Source: Triglochin maritima
Lineage: Eukaryota; Streptophyta; Magnoliopsida; Alismatales; Juncaginaceae
Direction of reading: 5' to 3'
DNA length: 64,000 nucleotides
Assembly: GCA_963682175.1 (NCBI GenBank)
Contig: OY821782.1
Coordinates: forward strand, 33,997,741 to 34,061,740
The notes under the pieces are model-generated. The model did no database searches and had not been told where the DNA came from. It worked only from the letters and a program-made list of their open reading frames with translations. This document shows, piece after piece, positions 1-10,577 of this stretch. The translations under genes and the position numbers were made by a program. Numbering within the stretch: the stretch's first letter is position 1; each line of letters opens with the position of its first letter.

Positions 1-1060
1 TGACATTGGGGAGAAGACCCAATATGTAAATATAGAGGAGGATCAGGAGGAGGAGAAGGAAGAAGAGAGGAAGAGCAGAAGGCATAAAAGAGCAAGAGGG
101 AAGAGGAGAAAAAAAAGGAGAGGAAGAGGAAAGAGAAGGAGGAACAGAGGAAAAAAAGGAGGACAAGGAAGAAGAAAGGAAGAGAGTGGAGAAGAGGAGA
201 GAGGAGGAGAAGGAAGAAGAGAGGAAGAGGGAGGAGAAGAAGAGAGAGGAGGAGAAGGAAGAAGAGAGGAAGAGGGAGGAGAAGAAGAGAGAGGAGGAGA
301 AGGAAGAAGAGCGGAAGAGGGAGGAGAAGAAGAGAGAGGAGGAGAAGGAAGAAGAGAGGAAGAGGGAGGAGAAGAGGAGAGGAAGAGGGAGGAGAAGAGG
401 AGAGAGGAGGAGAAGGAAGAAGAGAGGAAGAGGGAGGTGAAGAGGAGAGAGGAGGAGAAGGAAGAAGAGAGGAAGAGGGAGGAGAAGAGGAGAGAGGAGG
501 AGAAGGAAGAAGAGAGGAAGAGGGAGGTGAAGAGGAGAGAGGAGGACAAGGAAGAAGAGAGGAAGAGAGAGGTGAAGAGGAGAGAGGAGGAGAAGGAAGA
601 AGAGAGGAAGAGGGAGGAGAAGAAGAGAGAGGAGGAGAAGGAAGAAGAACGGAAGAGGGAGGAGAAGAAGAGAGAGGAGGAGAAGGAAGAAGAGAGGAAG
701 ATGGAGGAGAAAAGGAGAGAGGAGGAGAAGGAAGAAGAGAGGAAGAGGGAGGTGAAAAGGAGAGAGGAGGAGAAGGAAGAAGAGAGGAAGAGGGAGGAGA
801 AGAGGAGAGAGGAGGAGAAGGAAGAAGAGCGGAAGAGGGAGGAGAAGAAGAGAGAGGAGGAGAAGGAAGAAGAGAGGAAGAGGGAGGAGAAGAGGAGAGA
901 GGAGGAGAAGGAAGAAGAGAGGAAAAGGGAGGTGAAGAGGAGAGAGGAGGAGAAGGAAGAAGAGAGGAGGAGAAGGAAGAAGATAGGAAGAGGGAGGTGA
1001 AGAGTAAGAGAGAGGAGGTGAAGGAAGAAGAGAGAGGTGAAGAGGAAGAGAGAGGAGGAG
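1..1060 (+). repeat. Purine-only 45-bp minisatellite
   Basis: The + strand is almost pure A and G. It is built from about 18 diverged tandem copies of a 45-bp unit (core gaagaagagaggaagaggga), clearest from 186 to 1000. Because 45 is a multiple of three, copy number can change without shifting frame. The sense reading gives Glu/Lys/Arg-rich peptide that would form a highly charged helix; the antisense reading gives a meaningless Ser/Phe/Leu ORF. The array leads into the Ulp1-like region and probably encoded its low-complexity N-terminal part. It starts at or before the window edge. Confidence 0.9.
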
Positions 1061-1974
1061 AAACCAAACTGGGGTGTCAAAAGACAACGCTCGAGGAAAG
1101 ATGAGGAAGAGCGGGCTAAGAAGAAGAAGGTGGAAGCGGAGCAAAAGAGAAAAGACAGAGTGTCCCAAAGGAGCCTAACGAAAAAGAGGAAAAAACAAGA
1201 CGACAATTACAACTTGGCTGTCCACTTAGGGGCGATGAGGCCTGATGTTGACATGGCCGCATTGGGACGTTGTCAGCTGATGAGGTCAATGTGTTATTGA
1301 ACTTGACCGCACCAAGCACGGACCAGACAAAGGTGATCTGGAGAGGGGACATCTGTAGTCTAACACGCCGCAACCTGAAGGATATAATAACGCCAGGGAT
1401 GGATATGAGCGACGAAACAATGAATGCGAAGATTTCGGTCCTCCAAGGAAGACGACAAGCCCGAAAGGTTATATGTATAACAGCATTCGAATCAGGACGA
1501 ATTGTGGAGGGTCAAGGGGGAGCAATTGATGATTGTATACTCCCTAAAATTAACGGATTGTCTCCAAAAGAATCCGTAATCGCACAACCATGCTGGTCTG
1601 CAGGCCATTGGCATCTGGTGGTAGCCTACGACCCGTCTGCGGAGTTCCTGCAGTTCAACAGTGCGTCTAGGGTGCTAGATCGAGGTGAAGATCCAGACGT
1701 CCTTGTTGGCGCACATGAATGCGCAGCAGCAAGGGTGGCTAAATACTGGAGGGAAAAACTGAAGGTTGATTGGCCATTGAGAATCCTACGGAAGCAAAGC
1801 CAACGACAATCACCTGGGAGCAACGATTGTGGAGCGTATGTTTTATACTGGATCAAGTGCTTAATGCTAAATATTGACCCAACGAAGGAGAAGCACCCGA
1901 AGGTCATTCACTCTGTCAGGGGCGAATTGGCTCTCTGGTTGCTTAAGGATCCCCGTTTGTGTGTGCAAATCTGA
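437..1974 (+). pseudogene. Ulp1/SENP-like (C48) cysteine protease relic, MULE-associated
   Basis: Family role: Ulp1-type proteases cleave SUMO-like conjugates, and related genes are carried by some plant MULEs. The C-terminal 234 codons (1270-1974) hold the domain: GHWHLVV with His113, NSAS where the family usually has Asp-Ser (Asn130), and a Gln followed by SNDCGAYVLYW with Cys187. So His, Gln and Cys are in place but the acidic triad residue reads Asn. Upstream is a charged Glu/Lys/Arg segment (437-1000) and a basic linker (from 1037) in a different frame from the protease domain. Alignment in the mind's eye puts a one-base frameshift near 1268, joining MAALG to LSADEV. Stops also fall at about 1000 and 1020. 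The gene faces the FAR1-type transposase. I read it as a decayed transposon passenger. Confidence 0.75.
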
Positions 1975-2139
1975 ACACCAGTTCCTGGAGTGTGATCTTT
2001 TTTTTAGTTGTACAAATTACGAACTTCATTTTTTTACAGATAGAGAATTACAAAGGATGTAATTACAAACTCCATCTTTTAAAAGATAGGAAATTACAAA
2101 TTAGAAAGTCCATTTTTGGAATGTTTTCTTTAAAAATAA

Positions 2140-3080
2140 CGTAAACCGGACCAGACCATGAACTTAATCTGGACACAAAAAACACTTAAACCGGACAGAC
2201 CCTGAACGTAATCCGGACAAACTAGAACCATAATCTGGACACGAGCAACATAATTGGTACATGGTAGAACGTAAACCGGACAGACCATGAACTTAATCCG
2301 GACAGACCATGAACTTAATCTGGACACAAAAGACACTTAAACCGGACAGACCCTGAACGGAATCCGGACACACGAGAACCATAATCTGGACACACGAGCA
2401 ACATAATTGGTACATGCTAGAACGTAAACCGGACATACCACAACCTTAATCCGGACAGACCATGAACATAATCTGGACACAAAAAACACTTAAACCGGAC
2501 AGACCCTGAACGGAATCCGGACACACGAGAACCATAATCTGGACACACGAGCAACATAATTGGTACATGCTAGAACGTAAACCGGACAGACCACAACCTT
2601 AATCCGGACAGACCGCGAACTTAATCTGGACAAAAAATCTACTTAAACCGGACAGACCCAGAACGTAATCCGGATAGATCCAGAACGTAAACCGGACAGA
2701 CCAGAACCTTAATCCGGACAGACCGCGAACTAAATCTGGACAAAAAGTCCACTTAAAACGGACAGACCCAGAACCTAATCCGGACAGATCCATAACGTAA
2801 ACCGGACAGACCAGAACCTTAAACCGGACAGACCATGAACTTAATCTGGACACAAAAAACACTTAAACCGGACAGACCCTGAACGTAATCCGGACACACT
2901 AGAACCATAATCTGGACACACGAGCAACATAATTGGTACAGGCTAGAACGTAAACCGGACAGACCAGAACCTTAATCCGGACAGACCGTGAACTAAATCT
3001 GGACAAACAATCCACTTAACCGGACAAACGCAGAACGTAATCCGGAAAGACGCAGAACGTAATTCGGACACTTAAACCAC
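2140..3080. repeat. 'ccggacag' minisatellite with ~150-bp higher-order period
   Basis: Dozens of ~22-bp variants of gaacttaatccggacagacc fill the gap between the two convergent relics. A higher-order block of about 150 bp recurs: the phrase cttaaaccggacagaccctg starts near 2186, 2335, 2489 and 2860. No coding function is supported; the ORFs here are repeat translations. Confidence 0.9.
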
Positions 3081-3148
3081 TTAAACAAGGAACACATTTC
3101 ACAACTAATAAGTTTTACAAGAGACGGAAAATAACAGGAAATCTAAAA

Positions 3149-6115
3149 TTAAGGAGGAAGTTCCTCGTAATACAGATTCATGTCCCAATCACCGAAATCT
3201 TCATCCCCCGGTTTTGGTGCGACTGGGTGTAACGACGGTGTAACCTTCTCCTTGAACTTTCTCTTTTCTTGTTTGTCGTGCTTTTTATGGCTTCTTCTAA
3301 CTATCTTCTCAGCTAAAGAAATCCGTCGTCTAGTCGGAGGTCTTCCTGGACGTCTTACCTTATCTGGATTGAGAACAGATGTACCCGTCGTCCCAGGTTC
3401 AGCAAGTTCAATAGGGAGTTGGGTACTTTGCATACGTACCTTAAGCAATTCAATGTACTTAACGGCCTCAAGATACCTTGCGTGTGAAATGAAAGCTTCC
3501 TGTGCGATCCAAACGAGACGACCCATTATGTCGTCGTGACGACGAAGCACATCCTTCTCCATTATGCCATCTTCTGGGTAACTCTTTTCTCGATGGCTCC
3601 TTCGAATATCCTTCCGCCATCGATTAACGATGTAAGACTCCGGGAGCAATGCATTAGGATCTAAGCGTGCAATGACAACAAAAATGTGGCAACATAAAAG
3701 ACCAATGTGCTGAAACATTCTACAATCACATGTGAAGTTCGTAGATCTGATTTGTAGTAGGAAACGTTTCGACAGTAGTTGCTTACCACATAATACACGT
3801 TCAGATACTTTGTAATGGAATGTGTCACCCGTATTGAACTCCTCCGTAATATCGGAGTATATCATCTTCCCAATTTGTAATTGTACTTTCTTGAAGACCC
3901 CTACCGTATACAACTCGCTCAACTACCTCTCGAACGGATACATTGAAACTAATTGGGGAGTCTTATGAAGACAATCGAAATCGGATTGAGCTTCCTTCTC
4001 ATACTTGTGGCGGAGCGCGAGTTCGTATTGTCCAACGAACTGCGTAAGTGTGGTCTTAGATGTCAGGTACTTGTCGAAAAAGGCGTTCATACCCTCACTT
4101 CTCTGAGTAGATGCCATTCCTGCGAAGAAACAATCTCCAACAAATGCAGGTATCCAGGACCCTCGGATTGGATAAATCGATTGGAGCCAACTATGGTTAT
4201 GGAGGTCAAAATCACCAAGAAAACCCTGTCAATTACGCTCAAATTCTGATGGGGTTTTGGAATCAAATACAATCAATTTGAGATCAAATAGCATGTGTTT
4301 CCGATACTGCGTCGGCAACTTCACGGGAGCTTTGTTCATTATGTGCCATATACAAAATCTGTGCCTCGCGTCTGGGAAGACATTCCTCACAGCAGCAGTA
4401 ATGACGCCACATTGATATGTTATGATCGCTGGGGGACTTATATCTGCATGGACGGGGGCAATTTTAAATGAGTGAGTCATATATTCAAAGGTACGAAAAA
4501 CTACTTTGAAAACTTAATCCGGACAAACACAACTTATTACGAACAAAACCACAAAGTATTCAGAACAGACACACGACTTAATCCGGACAGACATACAACT
4601 TATTCTGGACATACACCCAACTTATTCCGGACAGACACCCAACTTGTTCCGGACAGACACCCAACTTGTTCCGAACAAACCGTATTCCGGACACACCCAA
4701 AACTTCTTCCGGACAGACATACGTCTTATTCCGGACAGAGGAGGAACTTATTCCGGACAGACAAGCAACTTTGTCTGGATAGAACCAGAACTTATTCTGG
4801 ACACACTCAAAACTTAAACCGGACAGGCATACATCTTATTCCGGACAGAGAATGACCTTATTCCGGATTGACATACATCTTATTCCGGACAGAGAACGAC
4901 CTTAATCCGGACAGACATACATCTTATTCCGGACAGACATATGTCTTATTCCGGACAGAGAAGGACCTTATTTCGGACAGACAAGCAACTTTATCGGGAT
5001 ACAACCAGAACTTATTCTGGACACACTCAAACCTTAAACCGGACATACATACATCTTATTCCGGAGAGAGAATGACCTTATTCCTGACAGACATACTACT
5101 TATTCTGGACAGAACTACAACTTATTCCGGGCATACGTACAACTTAAACTGGACAGACACGGAACCTTAAATAAGTATATACGTACCGTTCATGCACGAC
5201 GACCAAGTTTGGAACAACCAGATGTAATTTTCAGTGGTCTCAGAAGACAGCAAAGCGCAACCGAGCAAAACCGATTCGAAATGGTGATTTACTCCTACAA
5301 ATGGGGCAAAAGGCATGTCGTATTTGTTGGTAATGTAGGTTATGTCGAAACATATTGCGTCTCCAAAGTATGAGTACGCAGCTCTAGAACGACAGGCAGC
5401 CCAGAACACGTTTCGTAGTCTTCCTTCGTCATCCATATCCATTACATAAAAAAACATAGAATCAATTTTCTGCATCCTGATGAAATAATTCTGAAGAGCT
5501 TGTGCATCGCCCGGTCTCATCTTCAAATTTCTGACTTCGTTTACAACGTTCCTGCACACAGTAATGTTAAAGACCGGGCAAAATGTTTAACTTCAATTAA
5601 ATTACGCAAAAAATAACACACACCTTAGGTCCCGCTCGTTGAAAGTCAATTTGTCATGACCTCCGGCCTCGACCACAAAAGATTGCATGGTCTTAGCAGC
5701 CGATATCCCAGCAGAATCATTGCACGATATGCGTGCTCTGGCGGCATCAGGGATGACTCGTTTTTTGTCGGAGGAAACACATTTGATCGTCCTCAAGCAT
5801 GACGTGGTTATGTTGAAGATCAACATAGTTTATGTGGTACCCTCTTGCTGGGTTTCCAGAGACCCTGATCCGAGCAGTGCACTGGACCCTACCGGATAAC
5901 CTATGCTTTAGTTTCCCTTCTCCTTGATTTGCTGGAGCGTTACCCTCATTGGAGCAAGTCAGTGTGGCACGTATCACAACACCACGATCGTAATGAGATT
6001 GCCTTATCTTAACACCAAAACCACATGAATCGGCATATGCAACGTAAAATGTTTTGGCGTCTTCGAAAGAACGAAAAAACATCTGCTGCTTCGGAACGTT
6101 TGAGGTCTCCTCCAT
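3149..6115 (-). pseudogene. FAR1/FHY3-type MULE transposase relic
   Basis: Domains in order on the minus strand: FAR1 DNA-binding domain (start ATG at 6115; FRSFEDAKTFYVAYADSCGF), MULE DDE core (FDITYITNKYDMPFAPFVGV, then VFPDARHRFCIWH, then STQRSEGMNAFFDKYL), and a SWIM zinc finger (CDCRMFQHIGLLCCH). Proposed exons are 6115-5624, 5551-5187 and 4443-3149, with good GT/AG junctions. The 743-bp second intron is filled by a minisatellite. Damage: a frameshift in an A6 run near 5760, a stop after SEFERN near 4230, and TAG at 3925-3923 between PFER and LSELY. The second catalytic Asp appears lost (IITYQ where the family has ITDQ). The same domain set occurs in domesticated FAR1/FRS light-signalling factors, but the damage and the Ulp1 neighbour favour a dead transposon. 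Confidence 0.88.
4500..5175. repeat. Minisatellite inside the transposase intron
   Basis: About 30 copies of a ~22-bp unit (core cttattccggacagacatac) occupy nearly all of intron 4444-5186 of the minus-strand FAR1-type gene. The unit is the same family as the array at 2140-3080, though this tract is dominated by 'cttattccgg' variants. The ORFs here are repeat translations. Confidence 0.9.
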
Positions 6116-7090
6116 TTGAGTACAAAGAACAAAGGGAGGAAGAAAATGGTAGATAGTGCGCCAAAAGGGAGACAAAAGGAGGAAGAAAATCCATGAGATG
6201 TGTATCCTGCGTAGGAGCGCCAAAACGAGGGAGGACGAACTGATTTGAGATGCATTTAATGTGATTGGAAACGCATCGGGAAGTGAATATAAAAAATAAG
6301 AAAAAGATTATAAGTTTTGCTGACATGGATCACTCCGACTAAGCAGCCAACTCAGCAGCGTCCTCAACGAGCATCCTAAACAGCGGCCACTAATCATTTT
6401 CCGTAAAACATCCATCGAATGAAAAATCAATTGTCATGATCATGTAGGTATTTTATAATAAAAAGTAAAAGCAACTATCCTAACCTAATGTGCTTTCCAT
6501 TGGTTAAAGAGTCCTTCCGTTTCTTCTCTTCTTCTCCACGAGTCCTCTCATACAAACATAGGTACTCCTACACATTGACTCCCCTCTTGGAGGGAGGGCG
6601 ACGTTGTTAAAACAAGTTCCTAGTTTTGATAAATGATAACAAATTATAGTTCTAATGCAAAATTTCAAGTTGTGTAGGGATCCATATGCAAATATTGCAA
6701 TAATTCAATTAAACAAGTACCTGTAAGCAAAAAGAGCAAATAATTATGACGACAACTGCAATTTGCCACAACTCAAATTCAATATCTCTAAAAAAAAGAA
6801 AAAGATCAAGCAAGCAATAATAATTACGAGAATTTTCCAGGGGAATAAATTAAAGGGTCAAAGGGAAGTCAAATATTACATAAAGTCAATCGTTGTACAA
6901 ATTCTTTTAAATGCTAAATATATATTATATTTTATTATATTTCCAAATTTATCTCTAAAATACCCCCATCCTCCTTCCCACAATGTCACATCTCAAACAA
7001 AACCACCAAATTTTCATCATTCTCACACCAAATCCCAAACATTCCAACCCGGTGACTACCCTGCCCTACCCTCGGACCACCGTTCCTGCT
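6116..7090. other. Upstream flank of the FAR1-type relic, no gene
   Basis: AT-rich DNA. The first ~220 bp would be the promoter and leader of the minus-strand FAR1-type gene. No terminal inverted repeat of the presumed MULE was recognised, so its right boundary is unknown. Short ORFs here are AT-biased chance frames. Confidence 0.5.
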
Positions 7091-7260
7091 TGATGAAAAC
7101 AAGACAACTCGTTTGGTGAAAACGACCCAACTCGTTCGGTCAAAACGACACAGCTCGTTGGTGCATCCCAACTTGTTTGGGTAGAAAAACGACCCAACTC
7201 GTTTCTGTTCCCTTAAAACAACAGTCTTCCTTGTCCTTTATGAACCCAATAGGTTTCTAA
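7090..7260. repeat. Degenerate 'aaaacgacccaactcgtt' repeats
   Basis: Four or five imperfect copies of a 22-28-bp unit (aacgacccaactcgttcggt and variants) lie in a row. The same motif reappears at 7700-7790, 7895-7942 and 8270-8290, linking this stretch to the tandem duplication downstream. No gene is supported at 7319-7594. Confidence 0.6.
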
Positions 7261-7634
7261 TTTGGAAATATGTTAAATATGAAGGTTTTGCGTCTCGAAA
7301 GCTTCTTTGTAACGAGTCTTGAATCACCATATTTGGATATCAGAGGAGAGATTAATGCACAAATTATGCAATAGTCTTGCTTTCCGAGCGGGACAGACTC
7401 ATCCATATGCGGAACATAGAAGTCCCGTGGGAGAGGTGTATCCTGAGCGTGAAAAAATCATCATTATGCGGGACAACCTCGTCCCTAGAGAAGTTCACTT
7501 AAATTTTTTACACAATTACATATTAAATTGGTCTAACACTGGAAAACAATCATTCATGAAACATATTAAATTCAATTGCACATTAATGGTCTAACATTCA
7601 AAAATAACAATCATTCACAATTGGATATGTTGCT

Positions 7635-8290
7635 AATTAAGTTGTCTCATATTGGACAAGTTGTTTCATGTCTTAGAGAGAAGTAAATTTGTTTAGTTGT
7701 TAGTTAAGTCGAAACGACCCAGGTCGTTTCGATCGAACCACCCAGATTGTTTGGTCGAAGGATCCAGGTCGTTTGATGATTTCTACAACTCGTTTTTCTT
7801 GATTTAATCCTACCATCTATAATTAAGTTGTCTCATATTGGACAAGTTATTTTGTGTCTTAGAGAGAAGTATAAAATACTAGCCAAGTTGTTAAGTCAAA
7901 ATGACATAGCTCGTTGGGTCAAACGACCCACGTCGTTTCAACTAGGGGTGAGCTTCGGTCCAGGACCGGACCGAACCGGACCGAACCGGACCGGACCGAA
8001 ACCCGAATTTTCGGGAAGTCCGGACCGAAGACCGGACCGAATAGGTTCGGTTCGGTCCGGTCCGGGTCGGTCCAAAACCCGAATTTTCCCCTTAAATTTT
8101 CGGTCCGGTCCGGACCGAAGACCGAATTTCCAAAATTTTGTGGACCGAAGACCGGACCGAAAAAATTCGGTCCGGTTCGGTCCGGACCGAAAAATTCGGT
8201 TCGGTCCGGGTGCCCGGACCGGACCGAATTTTGCTCACCCCTAGTTTCAACCGCATGATGCATCTCATTTTGTGATTTTTACAGCTCGTT
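7635..8290. repeat. 186-bp tandem duplication interrupted by a MITE
   Basis: The block beginning aattaagttgtctcatattg occurs at 7635 and again at 7821. Both copies continue with the same 'cttagagagaagta' stretch and the 'acgaccca..gtcgttt' motif. The second copy is split by the 301-bp MITE at 7943-8243, then resumes toward 'tttttacagctcgttt' near 8290. So the duplication came before the MITE insertion. Confidence 0.75.
7943..8243. mobile_element. hAT-type MITE with 8-bp target duplication
   Basis: The 301-bp element has perfect 11-bp terminal inverted repeats (taggggtgagc / gctcaccccta). It is flanked by an identical 8-bp direct repeat, gtttcaac, at 7935-7942 and 8244-8251, which is the hAT signature length. 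The interior is almost only permutations of ggaccgaa and its complement, so it can fold on itself extensively. Because it lacks stop triplets, ORFs appear on both strands; none is a real gene. Confidence 0.92.
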
Positions 8291-10577
8291 TATAGACAAA
8301 ATCAACATTGTTGGTGCTGATTTCAAACACTTAGAAAAAATTCCACACCTTAGGAGCGTGCGAAGCAGGGCTGGAGTCTAATTTGAACAAATTGAAAATG
8401 ACATTTCAACGACCGAGTTCTAGTTAACAAAACTCGGTACTCCACCTACCGAGTTCGTTTTGAAAATTTCAGCAGATCGTGCATGGGGTGGTTCCCAGTT
8501 CGGGAATTAACATAGGACTTGGTGTCTATGATATCGAGTTCTTAAGGCAGAACTCGACATCCTTAACGCCAAGTTCATTTAAAAAAGTGAACTCGACATT
8601 ATAGGTGTCGAGTTCCGTCGGGCTATAAAACCAAGCCGACGCCTCCCTCTTCCCCATGCCGAGTTCTCGTGATTTTTAGGTTATGGTTTCAATTTTTTCT
8701 GTTTCCATCATTTTTTCCAATTTTATATATTAGGATAGTATATATTGTTGTTTTAGGTATGATTGAAGTATTTTTTTGGTTTAGGAACTCGTTTAAGTGC
8801 AAACCCGATTCCAATTTCTGGTTTGTAGGCCGAAATAATTTTTTCTGTTACAAGACACACCAGAGCGTTTATTCTGTTACAGCTGGGATGCAGTATTTTG
8901 TCTAATAAGAGTGACACAATGATTCACTTGAAGTACCTGCCTTTGCTTAGTGATTTGGCCGTCGCATCGGAGTACAATTAGGGAAGTTCGGCTCTGGCCC
9001 ATTTATATCACAGTTTAAACGAAGTTTCCTTGATAACAAGACATTTGTGCGATTTTCTTACATTTCTGCAGTTGTGGTGCTGGAAACATTTCCACATTGA
9101 GAGACCAAGTAAGAGTAGATTGTTAATGTACCCGACGGACGAGATGACACCATTAGGAGCCTATTGGAGACAACCACTATCATTCAAGGGAAGTGCCAAG
9201 ACGACGACACTTTATTTTTATCGGAATGAGCTCGACGCGCAGGAAGATGACCATGTCACATGAGATCCTTATGAATATTTGAATCTTAATCAATTTTCAT
9301 CACTATGTATAGAAGGTTCAGAGATATGGACGAGTCGTACATGGTTTATAAATTTCGGCGAAGTGGTTATGCATTGTCCAGACCGAGTGATAACGCAGTT
9401 TGGTCTACAGTAGCACTTTCCAGAGCCGATGAAGAGATATGTGGTGTAATCAGCTCAGGGGATGGCAATCGTTAATTGGTTGCTGGAAAATCACTGATTC
9501 ATCTAGCATTGGTCTCATAGAAGAGATCATCTGCAGTTTCAGGGACCACTCCTCAAGAGAGCAGATCGTTGCTTATGGAATGGTACTGGAACATCACAGT
9601 ATGTTGGATTATTCACCACAGTTTGGTTCCAAAGTCGAACTTGTAAGATCTAAACTTGTAATTCAACACTTACGATGTTTTTAAATTGTGTTTGATGTAT
9701 GTTTAACGTTTAAATTGTTTGTAGGTGCATCAGGTTTTACGAGTTCCACGAAGAACTTCATAAAATCCACGAGACGATAAGCGATCATAAGACAAACTCT
9801 TCAATGACGGCAAAGTTGAAGGAAAAAATGAAGGTTTGACTCGTGTGTTTTGGTGCTAAAGAACCCACACTATGGTTGAGTCAGGATCGCATCATTGAAG
9901 AAGATAAAACTACTATTCTACACACACAAGACGACGGTAATGGTGGTCTGACTCAGGATACGGAAGAGGTAGGAAATGCAGCACAAGGTGGGGGACGTGG
10001 CCGGGGGAGAGGATGTGTTCAGGCACGTCCTAAAAAGAAGAAGAGATTGATGGGTCACTTAAGTTAGATTGAGTGGACCAATTGGTTGAAATGTGACTTT
10101 TTTATTGATCGTTATAACGCTGAACAATATTACTCTTTTATTGATAGTTTTGTGTGTGATTTCAAATAGTTTTCTTCTTCTTCTTCTGTGTATGCAATTT
10201 TGATTGTACTACTATGGTGGTCGTATGGTGTATGTTTTTGAAAATGTTGCTTAAGAATAATTGACTTATTGTCTAACAGGAATTCGACAAATAAATGATT
10301 GAGTAACAAAATTGTCTAACAGGAACTTGACAAAGAAAGTGTCAGAACTTGGCAAATGAAGTGCCGATTTTGCAGAACTCGACAGCTGAAATGCCAAGTT
10401 CTGTTAAATAGAACTCAGCAACACTAGTGGTGAGTTTTGTTAACTAGAAATCGGCCAATGAAACGTCTTGTTCAATTTGTTCAAATTAGACTCCGACCCT
10501 GTTTGGCACCCTCCTCGGGGGTGTGATTTTTTCTAAGTATTTGAAATCGACAACAACAATGTTGATTTTGTCTACAG
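8290..10577. mobile_element. Long-TIR (MULE-like) element carrying a plant mobile domain gene
   Basis: Imperfect inverted repeats of ~110 bp bound the element. The left arm (8290-8405) runs tagacaaaatcaacattgtt, then 'acttagaaaaaat', then 'gagtctaatttgaacaaatt'; its complement fills 10470-10577. Just inside both ends are many short repeats of 'gaactcgac' and 'gccaagttc' type (8405-8660 and 10270-10460). A TATA-like gctataaaacc lies near 8612, ahead of the gene. No clear target duplication was found. Long TIRs and this cargo suggest a MULE relative, but the superfamily is inferred. Confidence 0.75.
8890..10066 (+). pseudogene. Plant mobile domain (MAIN/PMD-like) protein relic
   Basis: Read across frames and stops, the sequence follows the plant mobile domain pattern. 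It shows YLPLLSDLAVASEYN-stop-GSSALAHLYHSL (the stop sits where the family has Trp), then CDFLTFLQLWCWKHFHIERP, then PLGAYWRQPLSF, then VVMHCPDRVITQFGLQQHFPEP. The C-terminal part (9843-10066) is Gly/Arg-rich with a basic PKKKKR stretch. MAIN/PMD proteins exist both as host proteins needed for silencing and genome stability and as transposon cargo. Its place between long TIRs indicates the transposon form. Several stops and frameshifts make it non-functional. Confidence 0.7.

Noticed and set aside
43..1206. 387-residue Ser/Phe/Leu-rich minus-strand ORF
   Set aside because: It is the antisense of the purine minisatellite. The 45-bp unit simply lacks stops in that frame, and the sense strand leads into a recognisable protease.
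1..5175. CRISPR-like arrays in the 45-bp and 22-bp repeats
   Set aside because: The copies are contiguous and variable with no unique spacers, the DNA is plant nuclear, and no cas gene is present. They are minisatellites.
3149..6115. A functional FAR1/FHY3 light-signalling gene acting with the SPA gene
   Set aside because: The FAR1-type gene has a frameshift, stops and a lost catalytic Asp. FAR1 and SPA domains in one window are best read as coincidence.
7319..7594. 91-residue ORF between repeat tracts
   Set aside because: It has no recognisable domain, no promoter or splice support, and is flanked by decayed repeats.
7828..8263. Three overlapping ORFs on both strands rich in Gly-Pro-Asp-Arg
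   Set aside because: They fall on the ggaccgaa MITE, whose composition excludes stop codons. No domain or start context supports them.
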